Source: Sinomonas sp. P10A9
GTDB taxonomy: Bacteria; Actinomycetota; Actinomycetes; Actinomycetales; Micrococcaceae
Assembly (NCBI RefSeq): GCF_041022165.1
Contig: NZ_CP163302.1
Location: forward strand, 744,001 to 808,000
DNA length: 64,000 nucleotides
Direction: 5' to 3'
Shown: piece by piece, positions 36,811 through 44,998 of the stretch
Position numbering within the stretch: the first letter of the stretch is position 1
Layout: every line of letters starts with the position of its first letter
Notes under the pieces: model-generated
The model's input: the letters and a program-made list of their open reading frames with translations, nothing else
What the model was told of the DNA's origin: nothing
Database searches by the model: none
Made by a program: the position numbers and the translations under genes

Positions 36811-37155
36811 ATGGATACCGACGACCAGTCACAGAACCGTCTTCCCCACGAGGAGGGCTACGGGAGTCCTACTGCCGAGGAGGAGATGCCGCCGGCCGAT
36901 CAGCGGGGGCAGGTCCGAGACCGCGAGCAGGACAATGCCGACCACGAGGATGCCGATCAGCCCGACGCCGACGGGCAGCCCGACGGCGCCGAACGGTCCG
37001 CCGGGGACGCGCCAGCCCAGCACGACGGGAAGGCCCCGGCTGACGCTCCGTCCACGGACGCCGAGATCGACGAGGCCAACTCCGATGACTCCTCCTCGCG
37101 GGAGTCGTTCTCGTCCGAGTCCGACGAGGAGGGTTCCGGCCTGGCGGACGAGTGA
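36811..37155 (+). CDS. acidic low-complexity protein
   Basis: 114 residues, almost wholly Asp, Glu, Ser, Gln, Gly, Ala and Pro; predicted disordered, pI very low, no domain. TAGCGT (36799-36804) is 6 nt before ATG, the leaderless pattern shared by many genes here, which supports reality. Divergent from the mnh operon with about 100 bp between. Function unknown. Confidence 0.55.
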   Translation: MDTDDQSQNRLPHEEGYGSPTAEEEMPPADQRGQVRDREQDNADHEDADQPDADGQPDGAERSAGDAPAQHDGKAPADAPSTDAEIDEANSDDSSSRESFSSESDEEGSGLADE

Positions 37156-37220
37156 CGGGCCCGCACTGGCCCTCTCATATCCGCGGGCCCGCCCAGTCAG
37201 CCCGCGCCGCAGGTGAGGCG

Positions 37221-37415
37221 TCACGCGGTTCCCCGCGCCTCGTTGCTGCGGCCTGTCTGCCGACGGCCGAGCTTGGTCTCATCCTCGAGTTCGAGGCCCT
37301 TGGCCTCGGGGAGCAGCGCCTTGACGAACCAGAAGGAGAGCGCCGCGAAGAACGCGAAGCCGCCGTAGACGACGCCGAGGCCCAGCGACTGGCTGAGCAC
37401 CGGGAACAGGAGGGT
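37221..37415 (-). pseudogene. 3' remnant of a sugar-porter MFS transporter
   Basis: 64 codons reading TLLFPVLSQSLGLGVVYGGF, FAALSFWFVKALLP, EAKGLELEDETKLG to TGA at 37221. This is the last membrane helix and cytoplasmic tail of a sugar-porter MFS protein. An in-frame TAG stands directly before it and nothing upstream continues the family, so about 400 residues are missing. Confidence 0.8.
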
Positions 37416-37708
37416 CTACCGCAGCCGCTGCTGTGGCTCCGTAGATCCGACGATGCACTGATTTGGCTCCCATGCTCCCGCCCGTCGGACGTGAGCGGCC
37501 GATAGGCCCGTGGTGCGCGTGAGCATTCATTGTCCTGGGCTTTCTGTGATCCTTACGCTGTCGGCGCGCTGGCGCCGCGGCGGCCTAATTCTGTACTGGC
37601 TGCCCGGTCCAGCCGTTCTTGAAACACTCTGAGCCTGCTGCGTCGATTCGGCCGGCCCCTCCTTCCCCCAGCCCTCCACACACTGCGGGCACGGCGTAGG
37701 CTGGCAGG
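37416..37708. other. scar region upstream of vsr, no gene seen
   Basis: 293 bp beyond the transporter breakpoint. Lower in coding character than its surroundings; no intact gene, repeat or IS end recognised. Contains the vsr promoter TAGGCT (37697-37702). Confidence 0.6.
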
Positions 37709-38218
37709 ATGAGTCAGGGGCCCGGCGTCGGCCGCTCTTGGGCCTCGAGCCCCGCGATCCGCAAGACGATGCTCGGCAACCGGTCGCGGGACACCGCGCC
37801 TGAGCTCCGGGTGCGGCGCGCGGTCCACGCGATGGGCCTCCGGTACCGGGTCGCCTACCGGCCCGAGCCCACCCTGCGTCGAACGGCTGATCTCGTGTTC
37901 ACGCGGGCCCACGTCGCCGTGTTCATTGACGGCTGTTACTGGCACGGTTGCCCGGACCATTACATCGAGCCCGCGAGCAACGTGGACTACTGGCGGCCCA
38001 AGATTGCCCGGAACCGCGAACGCGATGCGGAGACGACGGCCGCGCTCACTCACGCCGGCTGGCGGGTCCTGCGCTTCTGGAGCCATGAGGACCCATACGA
38101 GGTAGCGGAACGGATCGCCGCCGAGGTGCGGCTGGCCACCCAGCGAGTCAGTCCGCCGCCAGCGCCATCACACACACCCGCTGAGGTTTGGAATACCGCA
38201 CGGCGGGAAGTGGACTGA
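37709..38218 (+). CDS. vsr: very short patch repair endonuclease (Vsr)
   Basis: 169 residues. Vsr nicks 5' of the T in T:G mismatches left by 5-methylcytosine deamination. Core: PELRVRRAVHAMGLRYRV, metal-binding Asp in RRTADLVF, then VAVFIDGCYWHGCPDHY with the zinc/His-rich loop, and VLRFWSHEDPYEVAERI. Length near 150-170 is normal. Leaderless-type start. No Dcm-type cytosine methyltransferase is in the window, so it is an orphan locally; it abuts a transporter scar, suggesting acquisition or deletion. Confidence 0.92.
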   Translation: MSQGPGVGRSWASSPAIRKTMLGNRSRDTAPELRVRRAVHAMGLRYRVAYRPEPTLRRTADLVFTRAHVAVFIDGCYWHGCPDHYIEPASNVDYWRPKIARNRERDAETTAALTHAGWRVLRFWSHEDPYEVAERIAAEVRLATQRVSPPPAPSHTPAEVWNTARREVD

Positions 38219-38380
38219 CATAGTCCGCAGTGCAGTGGCTGCGTCGCCTTCCGACATAACGGAGCCTGCAAATGGGTATTGGTGCATCAGTCTTCCTCCT
38301 CGCCATCTTGGCGATTCTCTCCTCCGCGCGTATGCGGAACGTCGTTCCCATCGGTGAGTTGTGAGGGTCGGTGTTGCCAC

Positions 38381-39160
38381 ATGGATGCCTGGCTCTACCC
38401 CCTTCGCGATCCTCATCACCCACCCCGGAAACGGAGGCCGGTCGCTGTTCTCCTTGAACGCGACGGCACGCTCTTGGAGATCCTCGAACGCGGCAAGCTC
38501 GCGGCACGCGGCACGCTCACGGAGGGAGGCCAAGAAGCCGGTGCACTAGTGCGGCCTGCGCGCTCCGCCCCCGCTGCGCGGGAGGCGCTCGACCGGCTCC
38601 GCGCGGCGGGGATCCGGATCGGTATCTTCTCGGCCTCGTCCGGGCCGTCGGGGCCTGCGGACGCCGTCCGGACCCGCAGCCTCAATCGGTATGCCGACCG
38701 GCTGCTCGGACCGTTCGGTGTCTGGGTCGGATGCACTCACGGACCGGGGGACCGTTGTCCTTGCCGCATGCCCGAGCCGGGGCTCGTGCTGGAAGCCTGC
38801 CGGAGGCTCGGCACCACGCCCGGCGGCGCCGTCGTCGTCGGCCACGATGGGGCGTCCATGGAAGCCGCCCGCCGAGCCGGCGCGCGTGGCATTCTCGTCC
38901 CCGCATCAGGGACCAGCCGTGCGGAGATCATCGAGGCGCCAGCCGTCGCCGGGGACCTCTGGTCCGTCGTGGTCCTCGTGCTGGGCCGGACGGCGACCCA
39001 CGCACCGGTGCTGCGGGCCCCGACCACCTCTAGCCCCGGGCTGCGCCAGACCTCCTCCGGTCCGGGGACCTCCTCAGGCCCGGGGCTGCGCGCCCCGAGC
39101 CTGCCCGACGCGACCAATCCCGACACAGCTGCCGGATCCGCGGCCCGCGCCGAGATCTGA
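38381..39160 (+). CDS. GmhB-like HAD-IIIA protein, predicted catalytically dead
   Basis: 259 residues. Layout follows D-glycero-D-manno-heptose-1,7-bisphosphatase (GmhB): zinc-loop CTHGPGDRCPCRMPEPG (118-134) keeps Cys118, His120, Cys126, Cys128. But the nucleophile motif reads LLERDGTLL (Glu26 for Asp), the motif-III Lys is Met130 (CRMP for CRKP), and motif IV is VGHDGASMEAA, lacking the VGD and following Asp. Hydrolysis is therefore unlikely; a binding or regulatory role is possible. The last 60 residues are Ser/Thr/Pro/Gly-rich. ATG 38381 is chosen since the domain starts soon after. Confidence 0.75.
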   Translation: MDAWLYPLRDPHHPPRKRRPVAVLLERDGTLLEILERGKLAARGTLTEGGQEAGALVRPARSAPAAREALDRLRAAGIRIGIFSASSGPSGPADAVRTRSLNRYADRLLGPFGVWVGCTHGPGDRCPCRMPEPGLVLEACRRLGTTPGGAVVVGHDGASMEAARRAGARGILVPASGTSRAEIIEAPAVAGDLWSVVVLVLGRTATHAPVLRAPTTSSPGLRQTSSGPGTSSGPGLRAPSLPDATNPDTAAGSAARAEI

Positions 39161-39168
39161 TACGCCAC

Positions 39169-39206
39169 GATCTGATCCGAAGCGAGCGATCTGATCCGAA
39201 GCGAGC
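39169..39206. repeat. 19-bp tandem duplication
   Basis: gatctgatccgaagcgagc twice in tandem (39169-39187, 39188-39206); a third partial gatctgata lies at 39154. Just after the HAD-like gene. Confidence 0.85.
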
Positions 39207-39226
39207 GCGCGCGCCGAAGAGGCCCG

Positions 39227-40351
39227 TTAGGCCACCCTGAAGGATTCCGCATCGGTGGTTCGGAGCGTGAGCCCATTCCCCGGAGCATCCGGGCACGGCG
39301 TGATCGTTCCGCCGCGCGGGTCGAGCGTCCCGTCGAACAGCATGGACTCGAGCCTCACATGGTCGTGGAACCATTCGAGGTGCCGAAGGGACGGCGCGGC
39401 CGCCGCCGGAGCGGCTGAGATCGCGGGGGCGCAGTGGCCCGAGAATCCGACCCGGTGGGCGGCGGCCACGGCGGCGACGCGCAGCCAGACCGTGATGCCC
39501 CCGCAGCGAGTCACGTCGGCCTGGAGGCAATCGACGGCACCAGAGGCGCACATCCTCTCGGCGTCGGCGAGCCTCGTGAGATATTCACCGGCAGCGACGT
39601 CGGCCGCGACACGTTCGCGGACAAACCGCAGCCCGGCGGGGTCCTCGCTCGAGACCGGCTCTTCGAACCAGGCAAACCGCGTCTCGCGGGCGGCCTCGGC
39701 GACCCGCACGGCCTGCTTGGGCGTGTAGGCCCCGTTCGCGTCCACGAAGAGCTCGGGTCCGGCGCCGATGGCTTCTCGCGCGAGGACCATGCGTTCGACG
39801 TCGCGCGCCTCCCGTGAGCCGCGGTCCTGCCCGATCTTGATCTTCACGCGCGGAATGTCCTGGGCCACCCACCCTGCGAGCTGCTCGGTCATCTGCCGGT
39901 CCGTGTAGCTCGTGAAACCACCGCTGCCGTAGACGGGAACCTCGGCGCGCGCTGCGCCCAGGAAGGTGTGCAGCGGCAGCCCGGCGAGGCGTGCGGCGAG
40001 GTCCCAGAGCGCGCAGTCGACGGCCGACGCCGCGTACGCGCCCGCGCCGGGCTGGCCGGCGTTGCGCAGGGCCCGGGACATGGCCTCGGCGCTCGCAGGC
40101 ACGGCGAAGACGTCCCTCCCGCGGACCGCAGGCTCGAGCAGCTCGGAGACGAGCCCTACGAGCGCCGCGGGCCCGTAGGTGTATCCGACCCCCGTCGCTC
40201 CAGCCGCCGAGGCGTTGACGATAACGATCGTCGTCGAGTCCCACGCGAACGTCCCGTCGGCCTCCGGTGCATCGGTCGGGACGGTGTACGCCGCGGCGGT
40301 GACGGCCGAAACGGAGGCTCCCGAACCGACGTCGTGCACGAGGGCGGTCAC
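39227..40351 (-). CDS. enolase-superfamily enzyme, mandelate racemase subgroup (probable sugar-acid dehydratase)
   Basis: 374 residues from GTG 40351. N-terminal capping domain (1-125) and TIM barrel. Metal ligands Asp204 (VDANGAY), Glu230 (WFEEPVS) and Glu256 (AAGEYLTR); bases Lys170/Lys172 (VKIKIG) and the Asp279/His305 dyad (QADVTRCGG; FSGHCAP) typical of the mandelate-racemase group. Such enzymes abstract the proton alpha to a carboxylate, mostly dehydrating sugar acids. Starts 7 nt after the ThDP gene; last gene of the stress operon. Substrate unknown. Confidence 0.88.
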   Translation of the reverse strand: MTALVHDVGSGASVSAVTAAAYTVPTDAPEADGTFAWDSTTIVIVNASAAGATGVGYTYGPAALVGLVSELLEPAVRGRDVFAVPASAEAMSRALRNAGQPGAGAYAASAVDCALWDLAARLAGLPLHTFLGAARAEVPVYGSGGFTSYTDRQMTEQLAGWVAQDIPRVKIKIGQDRGSREARDVERMVLAREAIGAGPELFVDANGAYTPKQAVRVAEAARETRFAWFEEPVSSEDPAGLRFVRERVAADVAAGEYLTRLADAERMCASGAVDCLQADVTRCGGITVWLRVAAVAAAHRVGFSGHCAPAISAAPAAAAPSLRHLEWFHDHVRLESMLFDGTLDPRGGTITPCPDAPGNGLTLRTTDAESFRVA

Positions 40352-40358
40352 CGGCGCG

Positions 40359-42149
40359 TCATTTCCGGTGCCCGGGCAGCAGCTCCTGCGCCTTGATCTT
40401 GAGGCCCTCCTTGATGAAGTCCCACGCGTGCTCGTCGCCGCGCGCTGCACTTTTGGCCGTGTTGAGCGCTTGCTCGAGCGTCGCGTGGGGCGGGATCGGC
40501 GGGACGTCGGGGTCCGTGCGCACGTCCAGGACCGTGGGCCGCGTGGCGGTGAGGGCCTGGTCCCAGGCCGAGCCGAGTGCATCCGGGCTGTCTACGGCTA
40601 TCGCCCCGAGGCCCAGACTCGCCGCGAAGCCCGCGTAGTCGACGTCGGGAAGTTCCTGCGTCATGGGGATCGTCGGCGAGCCGCTGAACGCGCGCAGCTC
40701 CCATGTGACCTGGTTGAGGTCATTGTTGTGGAGGACCACCACGACGAGCCGCGGGTCCGCCCACTGCTCCCAGTACCGGGAGACCGTGATGAGCTCGGCG
40801 AGCCCGTTCATCTGCATCGCGCCGTCACCCTCGAACGCGATGACCGGCCGGTCCGGGTAGGCGAACTTGGCCCCGATGGCGTACGGGACGGCTGGCCCCA
40901 TCGTCGCGAGATTGCCGGAGAGACTCCCGCGGACGCCAGCGGAGAAGCGGAGCTGGCGTGCGTACCAGTTGGCGGCGCTGCCGGAGTCGGAGGTGACGAT
41001 CGCGCTCGCGGGCAGCCGGTCGGAGCATTCCGAGAAGACCCGCAGGGGGTTGACGGGGTCCGCCTCGACCATCGCCTCGCTCGCCATGCTGTCCCACCAC
41101 TTCGTGACCTTGCCCTCGATGTCCTCGCGCCAGCCGCGGTCTTCCTTCCGGACCAGAAGCGGGATGAGAGCACGAAGCGCCTCGCCGGCGTCGGCCACAA
41201 GGTTCACCTCGTACGGGTAGCGCAGGCCGATCATGGTGGGGTCAATGTCGATCTGGACGGCGCGGGCCTGCCCGGCCTGGGGCATGAAGTTCGCGTAGGG
41301 GAAGCTCGAGCCGATGGTCAGCAGTGTGTCGCAGTCCCGCATCATCTCGTAGCTCGGCCGCGTGCCGAGAAGCCCGATCGAACCGGTCACGAACGGCAGG
41401 GTGTCCGGCAGCGAGTCCTTGCCGAGGAGCGCCTTTGCAACGCCGGCGCCGAGGAGCTCGGCCACCTGCTTGACCTCCTCCGCTGCGCCCCGCGCACCCT
41501 GGCCGATGAGCATCGCGACCTTCTGGCCCTTGTTGAGGATCTCGGCGGCCCTGCGGACTCCGTCCATGTCCGGGCGCACATCCGGCCACGAGATGCCGAG
41601 GCTTGAGGGGACCATCTTCATCTCGTGGCCCGGTGCCGAGTACTCGAGCTCCTGGACGTCCGCGGGGATGATAACGGCGGTCGGCGCGCGTCGCGCGCTC
41701 GCAACCCTGATGGCGCGGTCGAGGACATTCGGCAGCTGCTCGGGGACGGTGACCATCTGGACATAGTCCGAGGCGACGTCCTTGAACAGCGAAGTGAGGT
41801 CGACTTCCTGCTGGAACGAGCCGCCGATCGAGGTCCGTGCCGCCTGGCCGACGATCGCCACGACGGGCACATGGTCGAGCTTCGCGTCGTAGAGGCCGTT
41901 GAGCAGGTGGATCGCCCCCGGACCGGAGGTTGCGAGGCATACGCCCACGCGGCCTGTGAACTTGGCGTACCCGACAGCCTCGAAGGCGCTCATCTCCTCG
42001 TGCCGGGACTGGACGAACAGCGGCCCGGTCCCGGAGCCGAGCGCCGTGACGATGCCATTGATGCCGTCCCCGGGGTAGCCGAAGACCGTGGTGACGTCCC
42101 AGGCCTTGAGTCGTTCGAGGAGGAATTCTGCGACGTTCTGCGAAGCCAT
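40359..42149 (-). CDS. ThDP-dependent pyruvate oxidase/acetolactate-synthase-like enzyme
   Basis: 596 residues. Pyr domain VFGYPGDGINGIVTAL with catalytic Glu in RHEEMSAFEAVGYA; central domain; PP domain AFEGDGAMQMNGLAELIT...LHNNDLNQVTWE (GDG-N motif). Resembles PoxB in layout but lacks the PoxB-type membrane tail; it ends AQELLPGHRK. Ribosome site aaggagagc lies within the end of the GMC gene, whose stop is 1 nt away. In an operon with a sugar dehydrogenase and dehydratase it may decarboxylate a 2-keto sugar acid or pyruvate formed from it; this is inference. Confidence 0.88.
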   Translation of the reverse strand: MASQNVAEFLLERLKAWDVTTVFGYPGDGINGIVTALGSGTGPLFVQSRHEEMSAFEAVGYAKFTGRVGVCLATSGPGAIHLLNGLYDAKLDHVPVVAIVGQAARTSIGGSFQQEVDLTSLFKDVASDYVQMVTVPEQLPNVLDRAIRVASARRAPTAVIIPADVQELEYSAPGHEMKMVPSSLGISWPDVRPDMDGVRRAAEILNKGQKVAMLIGQGARGAAEEVKQVAELLGAGVAKALLGKDSLPDTLPFVTGSIGLLGTRPSYEMMRDCDTLLTIGSSFPYANFMPQAGQARAVQIDIDPTMIGLRYPYEVNLVADAGEALRALIPLLVRKEDRGWREDIEGKVTKWWDSMASEAMVEADPVNPLRVFSECSDRLPASAIVTSDSGSAANWYARQLRFSAGVRGSLSGNLATMGPAVPYAIGAKFAYPDRPVIAFEGDGAMQMNGLAELITVSRYWEQWADPRLVVVVLHNNDLNQVTWELRAFSGSPTIPMTQELPDVDYAGFAASLGLGAIAVDSPDALGSAWDQALTATRPTVLDVRTDPDVPPIPPHATLEQALNTAKSAARGDEHAWDFIKEGLKIKAQELLPGHRK

Positions 42150-42150
42150 G

Positions 42151-43806
42151 TCAGCTCTCCTTTGCTGGTCGGCGTAGGCCCCCGCGGGCTCCGGCAGCGA
42201 GCCGGGCAGCCGTTCTTGCGGCGAGGGCCATGATGGTCAGCGCCGGGTTGGCGCTGCCCTGGGTGGGGAGGATGCTGCCGTCGGTGATGAGGAGGTTCGG
42301 TACTGCGAACGTCCGGGAGTCGGCGTCGACCACACCGTGCTGCGGATCTGCGGCCATCCGCGCACCACCCACGAGGTGGGCGTAGCGCTCGATCGTCATG
42401 ACCTCGCTCGCCCCTGCGGCAGTCATGATCTGTTCCATGGTCTGCCGGGCCGCCGCCATGAGCCGGTGGTCATTGCCGCAGCGGCTGTAGGTCACGTGGG
42501 CCACCGGCATCCCTCGGTGGTCCGTCTCGGAATCGAGCGTGACTCGGTTCTCAGGCAGGGGCAGGAACTCGCACAGCGCGCCGAGGCACGCCCAGTGCAC
42601 GTAGTCGGTCATCCGGCGGCGCAGCTCGGCGCCCCAGTGTCCCTGCGCCGCAACGTGCTCGGCCCACGCGATGGGCAGGGGCGAGACCGTCTGGATCGAG
42701 TAGCCGCGCCTGTAGGGCTTGGACGGATCGGTCTCGTAGAACTCCTCGGTGCTCGCCTCGGGCGGCGGCGCCTTGTACATGCGCACCTCTTGGGAGAAGC
42801 GCCCGCCGGTCTGCGGCGCGCCCTGCACCATGAGGTAGCGGCCCACGAGGTCGTGGTCGTTGCACAGCCCGTCCGGGAACCGCTGCGAGGCCGAGTTGAG
42901 CAGGAGCCGCGGCGTCTCGATCGAGTAGGCGGCGACCGCGACATTGCGTGCGCGCTGGAAGCGTTCGACGCCGTCGCGCACGTAATGCACCCCCGTCGCC
43001 AGAGCGGTGCGGGGGTCGACGGCGACTCGGGTCACCATGGAGTCAGCGCGGACCTCGGCTCCGTGCGCCAAGGCGTCCGGAACGTGGGTGATGAGCGGCG
43101 AGGCCTTCGCATCGACCTTGCACCCCTGGAGGCAGAAGCCACGGTAGATGCAGTGCCGGCGATGCCCGAACCGGCCGTTCGAGATCGCGACCGGGCCCAC
43201 GCGCGCCTCGATCCCGCAGGCACGGGCCCCGCGGAGGAACACCTCGCCGTTGCCGCCCACGGGGTGCGGGCTGTGGGGGTAGCGGTGGGGGTCGCCCCAA
43301 GGCCAGTCCTGGCCCGCTACGGGCAGTTCTTCCTCAATGTCCTCGTAATGCGGCCGGAGGTCCTCGTAGGCGAGAGGCCAGTCGGCGCCAACTCCGTCGA
43401 GGGTCTCGGTGCGGAAGTCGCTGGGGTGGAAGCGCGGCGTGTAGCCCGCGAAGTGGACCATCGAGCCGCCTACGCCGCGTCCCGAGTTGTTCGAGCCGAG
43501 CGGGATCGGATCGTCGCCGTCGATCACGCGGGGCTCGGTCCAGTAGAGCTTGTGGGATCCTGCCTCGTCGCTCACCCAGTCCCGGTCCGGCTCCCAGAAC
43601 GGTCCGGCTTCGAGCACGACGACGCTCCATCCTGCCCGGGCGAGGCGCTGGGCGAGAGTTGACCCGCCAGCGCCGCAGCCGACGATCACGAGGTCCACCT
43701 CGTCGTCGTCCGAATGGTGCTTCATGCTCTGCGCGACGTCCGGAGCCGCCAGGGGCAGGAGCCATGCGGATTCGTTGCGGCCTCGCACCGCACGCAGCGA
43801 GCTCAC
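42151..43806 (-). CDS. GMC oxidoreductase, FAD-glucose/gluconate dehydrogenase catalytic-subunit-like
   Basis: 551 residues from GTG 43806 (GTGA overlap with upstream gene). FAD fold VIVGCGAGGSTLAQRLARAG (40-58) and VVLEAG; GVGGSMVHFAGYTPRFHP; C-terminal LLITDGSILPTQGSANPALT. Cys219, Cys225 and Cys229 (HCIYRGFCLQGC, C-x5-C-x3-C) match the 3Fe-4S ligands of FAD-dependent glucose dehydrogenase alpha subunits. Those partner a gamma chaperone subunit and a multiheme cytochrome c; the gamma-like gene is directly upstream but no cytochrome is present. Likely oxidises a sugar or sugar acid in the cytosol; acceptor unknown. Confidence 0.87.
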   Translation of the reverse strand: MSSLRAVRGRNESAWLLPLAAPDVAQSMKHHSDDDEVDLVIVGCGAGGSTLAQRLARAGWSVVVLEAGPFWEPDRDWVSDEAGSHKLYWTEPRVIDGDDPIPLGSNNSGRGVGGSMVHFAGYTPRFHPSDFRTETLDGVGADWPLAYEDLRPHYEDIEEELPVAGQDWPWGDPHRYPHSPHPVGGNGEVFLRGARACGIEARVGPVAISNGRFGHRRHCIYRGFCLQGCKVDAKASPLITHVPDALAHGAEVRADSMVTRVAVDPRTALATGVHYVRDGVERFQRARNVAVAAYSIETPRLLLNSASQRFPDGLCNDHDLVGRYLMVQGAPQTGGRFSQEVRMYKAPPPEASTEEFYETDPSKPYRRGYSIQTVSPLPIAWAEHVAAQGHWGAELRRRMTDYVHWACLGALCEFLPLPENRVTLDSETDHRGMPVAHVTYSRCGNDHRLMAAARQTMEQIMTAAGASEVMTIERYAHLVGGARMAADPQHGVVDADSRTFAVPNLLITDGSILPTQGSANPALTIMALAARTAARLAAGARGGLRRPAKES

Positions 43807-44432
43807 GCTGTTCCGCCCGCAGCCTCGCCGGGACGTGCGTCCCGTACTTCGAAGCGCTCGCGGCGGTCGAGGCCCAGATTCCCGTATCCGCGCGGGTAGG
43901 CCGGGCCGGGGAAGCCTATCTCGTCCCACGCGTGCGGCGACGAGTAGAAGGCCGTGCATCCGTAGCGCAGCCACAGGTTCCAGAGCTGGCCTGCGGGGAG
44001 CCCGTGCCACGAGTCCTGCTCGTCCTTCACTGCAGCGAGGATCGCGTCCTGCTGGACGGACGTGGCATCGGCGAACCCGATGCCATAGCGCTCGCGGGCG
44101 TCCTCGTCGAGGTGGCGGACCGAGCGGCGCCACACCTCGCCGTCCTCCGGGAGATCTGCATAGTGCCACCCGTCGGTCTCGCCCAAGGCGAGCCGGGCGT
44201 CAACGAAGTTCACAAGGGGCACGCGCGGTTCGCCCTCGTGCCCAAGGAGCCTGTCGAGGAGTGCTGCGGCGATGCACTCCTCCGGCGCTGTGAAGAAGGC
44301 GACCTCGGGCGGCCGGTCGACGCGGGAGAGGACGAGGGCAGTCGTCGCCTCGTCCCAGTGGTCCTGCTGCTCGAGCGAGCTCTGCCCCGGGAACCTGCGT
44401 GCGCCGTCGGGCGCGGGAGCCGGCAGACTCAT
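43803..44432 (-). CDS. gluconate 2-dehydrogenase subunit 3 family protein
   Basis: 209 residues. Helical gamma-subunit fold: FFTAPEECIAAALLDRLLG, VNFVDARLALGETDGWHY, then SWHGLPAGQLWNLWLRYGC, TAFYSSPHAWDEIGFPGPAY, PRGYGNL, the diagnostic C-terminal block. Relatives stabilise and help export the GMC subunit through a Tat signal, but here the N-terminus (MSLPAPAPDGARRFPGQ) lacks a hydrophobic region, so the pair should stay cytosolic. Four-nt overlaps with both neighbours. Confidence 0.88.
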   Translation of the reverse strand: MSLPAPAPDGARRFPGQSSLEQQDHWDEATTALVLSRVDRPPEVAFFTAPEECIAAALLDRLLGHEGEPRVPLVNFVDARLALGETDGWHYADLPEDGEVWRRSVRHLDEDARERYGIGFADATSVQQDAILAAVKDEQDSWHGLPAGQLWNLWLRYGCTAFYSSPHAWDEIGFPGPAYPRGYGNLGLDRRERFEVRDARPGEAAGGTA

Positions 44433-44881
44433 GGCTCGCGCCTCAGCAGGGACGCGAGCAGCCCCATCCCGCCCACGAGCGTCACCAGCAGTGGGGCGAG
44501 CAGGGGCGGCCCAACCTCCGCGTTGTAGCGGAACTCCTTGAACCCGCCGGGGCGCTGGGCGATCCCTCGGAGGTGGAGGTAGGTGCCCTGGAGTCCGTTG
44601 GCGATAATGACCGCGCTCGCGAGGGGGAGGGCAGTGTGGGCCATCCGGGCGCTCGCCACGCCGGCGACCCCCGCCGCCGCGCCGATCGGGCCCAGCACGA
44701 CGGGCGCCCACATCCACGGGTTCCCGAAGCTTGCACGGTCGTGTTCGAGGTAGATCTCCGCGGCCGTGACAAGGGCTCCAGCGGCGGTGAGGCCGGAGAG
44801 GGTGCGTTCGAACCGGCCCGTCTCGACGTTGCGGACGAGCCTCTGGATGCCGTGTACGGTGGGTGTCTTGTGCAGGGTCAT
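44429..44881 (-). CDS. four-helix membrane protein of the stress operon
   Basis: 150 residues. Helices: LSGLTAAGALVTAAEIYLEH, WMWAPVVLGPIGAAAGVAGV, ALPLASAVIIANGLQGTYL and LLAPLLVTLVGGMGLLASLL. A charged N-terminus (VRNVETGRFERTLSG) and short loops containing His (YLHLRGIAQRPGGF). It occupies the place where a membrane electron acceptor would sit in dehydrogenase operons, but has no heme CxxCH. No characterised family recognised. Overlaps the leader ORF and the subunit-3 gene by 4 nt each. Confidence 0.78.
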   Translation of the reverse strand: MTLHKTPTVHGIQRLVRNVETGRFERTLSGLTAAGALVTAAEIYLEHDRASFGNPWMWAPVVLGPIGAAAGVAGVASARMAHTALPLASAVIIANGLQGTYLHLRGIAQRPGGFKEFRYNAEVGPPLLAPLLVTLVGGMGLLASLLRREP

Positions 44882-44940
44882 GCCGGCGAGACCTTCGAAC
44901 GGCGTGTCACCGCGCCTGTCCCGAATGTGAGGATGCGCAT
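44878..44940 (-). CDS. 20-codon leader ORF with strong Shine-Dalgarno
   Basis: MRILTFGTGAVTRRSKVSPA then TGA, whose ATGA overlaps the start of the membrane-protein gene. A strong ggaaggaag ribosome site stands 8 nt upstream, while the membrane gene itself has no good site. Thus translation of this peptide probably couples into the operon. Its first ten residues look like the start of a Rossmann protein such as ketopantoate reductase (MRILxFGxGAxG), so it may also be a deletion remnant. Confidence 0.55.
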   Translation of the reverse strand: MRILTFGTGAVTRRSKVSPA

Positions 44941-44960
44941 GGGCGTCTTCCTTCCGTCGC

Positions 44961-44983
44961 AGACCGGGGTGGCCTCCCGGTCT
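44961..44983 (-). promoter_or_regulatory. 5'-UTR hairpin of the stress operon
   Basis: agaccggg / cccggtct stem, 7-nt loop, between the predicted sigmaB-type transcription start and the leader ORF. It could also end sigma-gene transcripts; no T run. Confidence 0.45.
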
Positions 44984-44998
44984 TCTCCTTCGGGGGCC

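Noticed and set aside
36829..37224. 131-codon hydrophobic frame antisense to the acidic protein
   Set aside because: Reverse of Asp/Glu codons gives Val/Leu/Ile-rich text. The sense gene has a leaderless promoter. The choice is not fully certain.
40352..40582. 77-codon N-terminal extension of the enolase-superfamily gene
   Set aside because: Overlaps the ThDP coding end and is Arg/Ser-rich; GTG 40351 fits the fold start.
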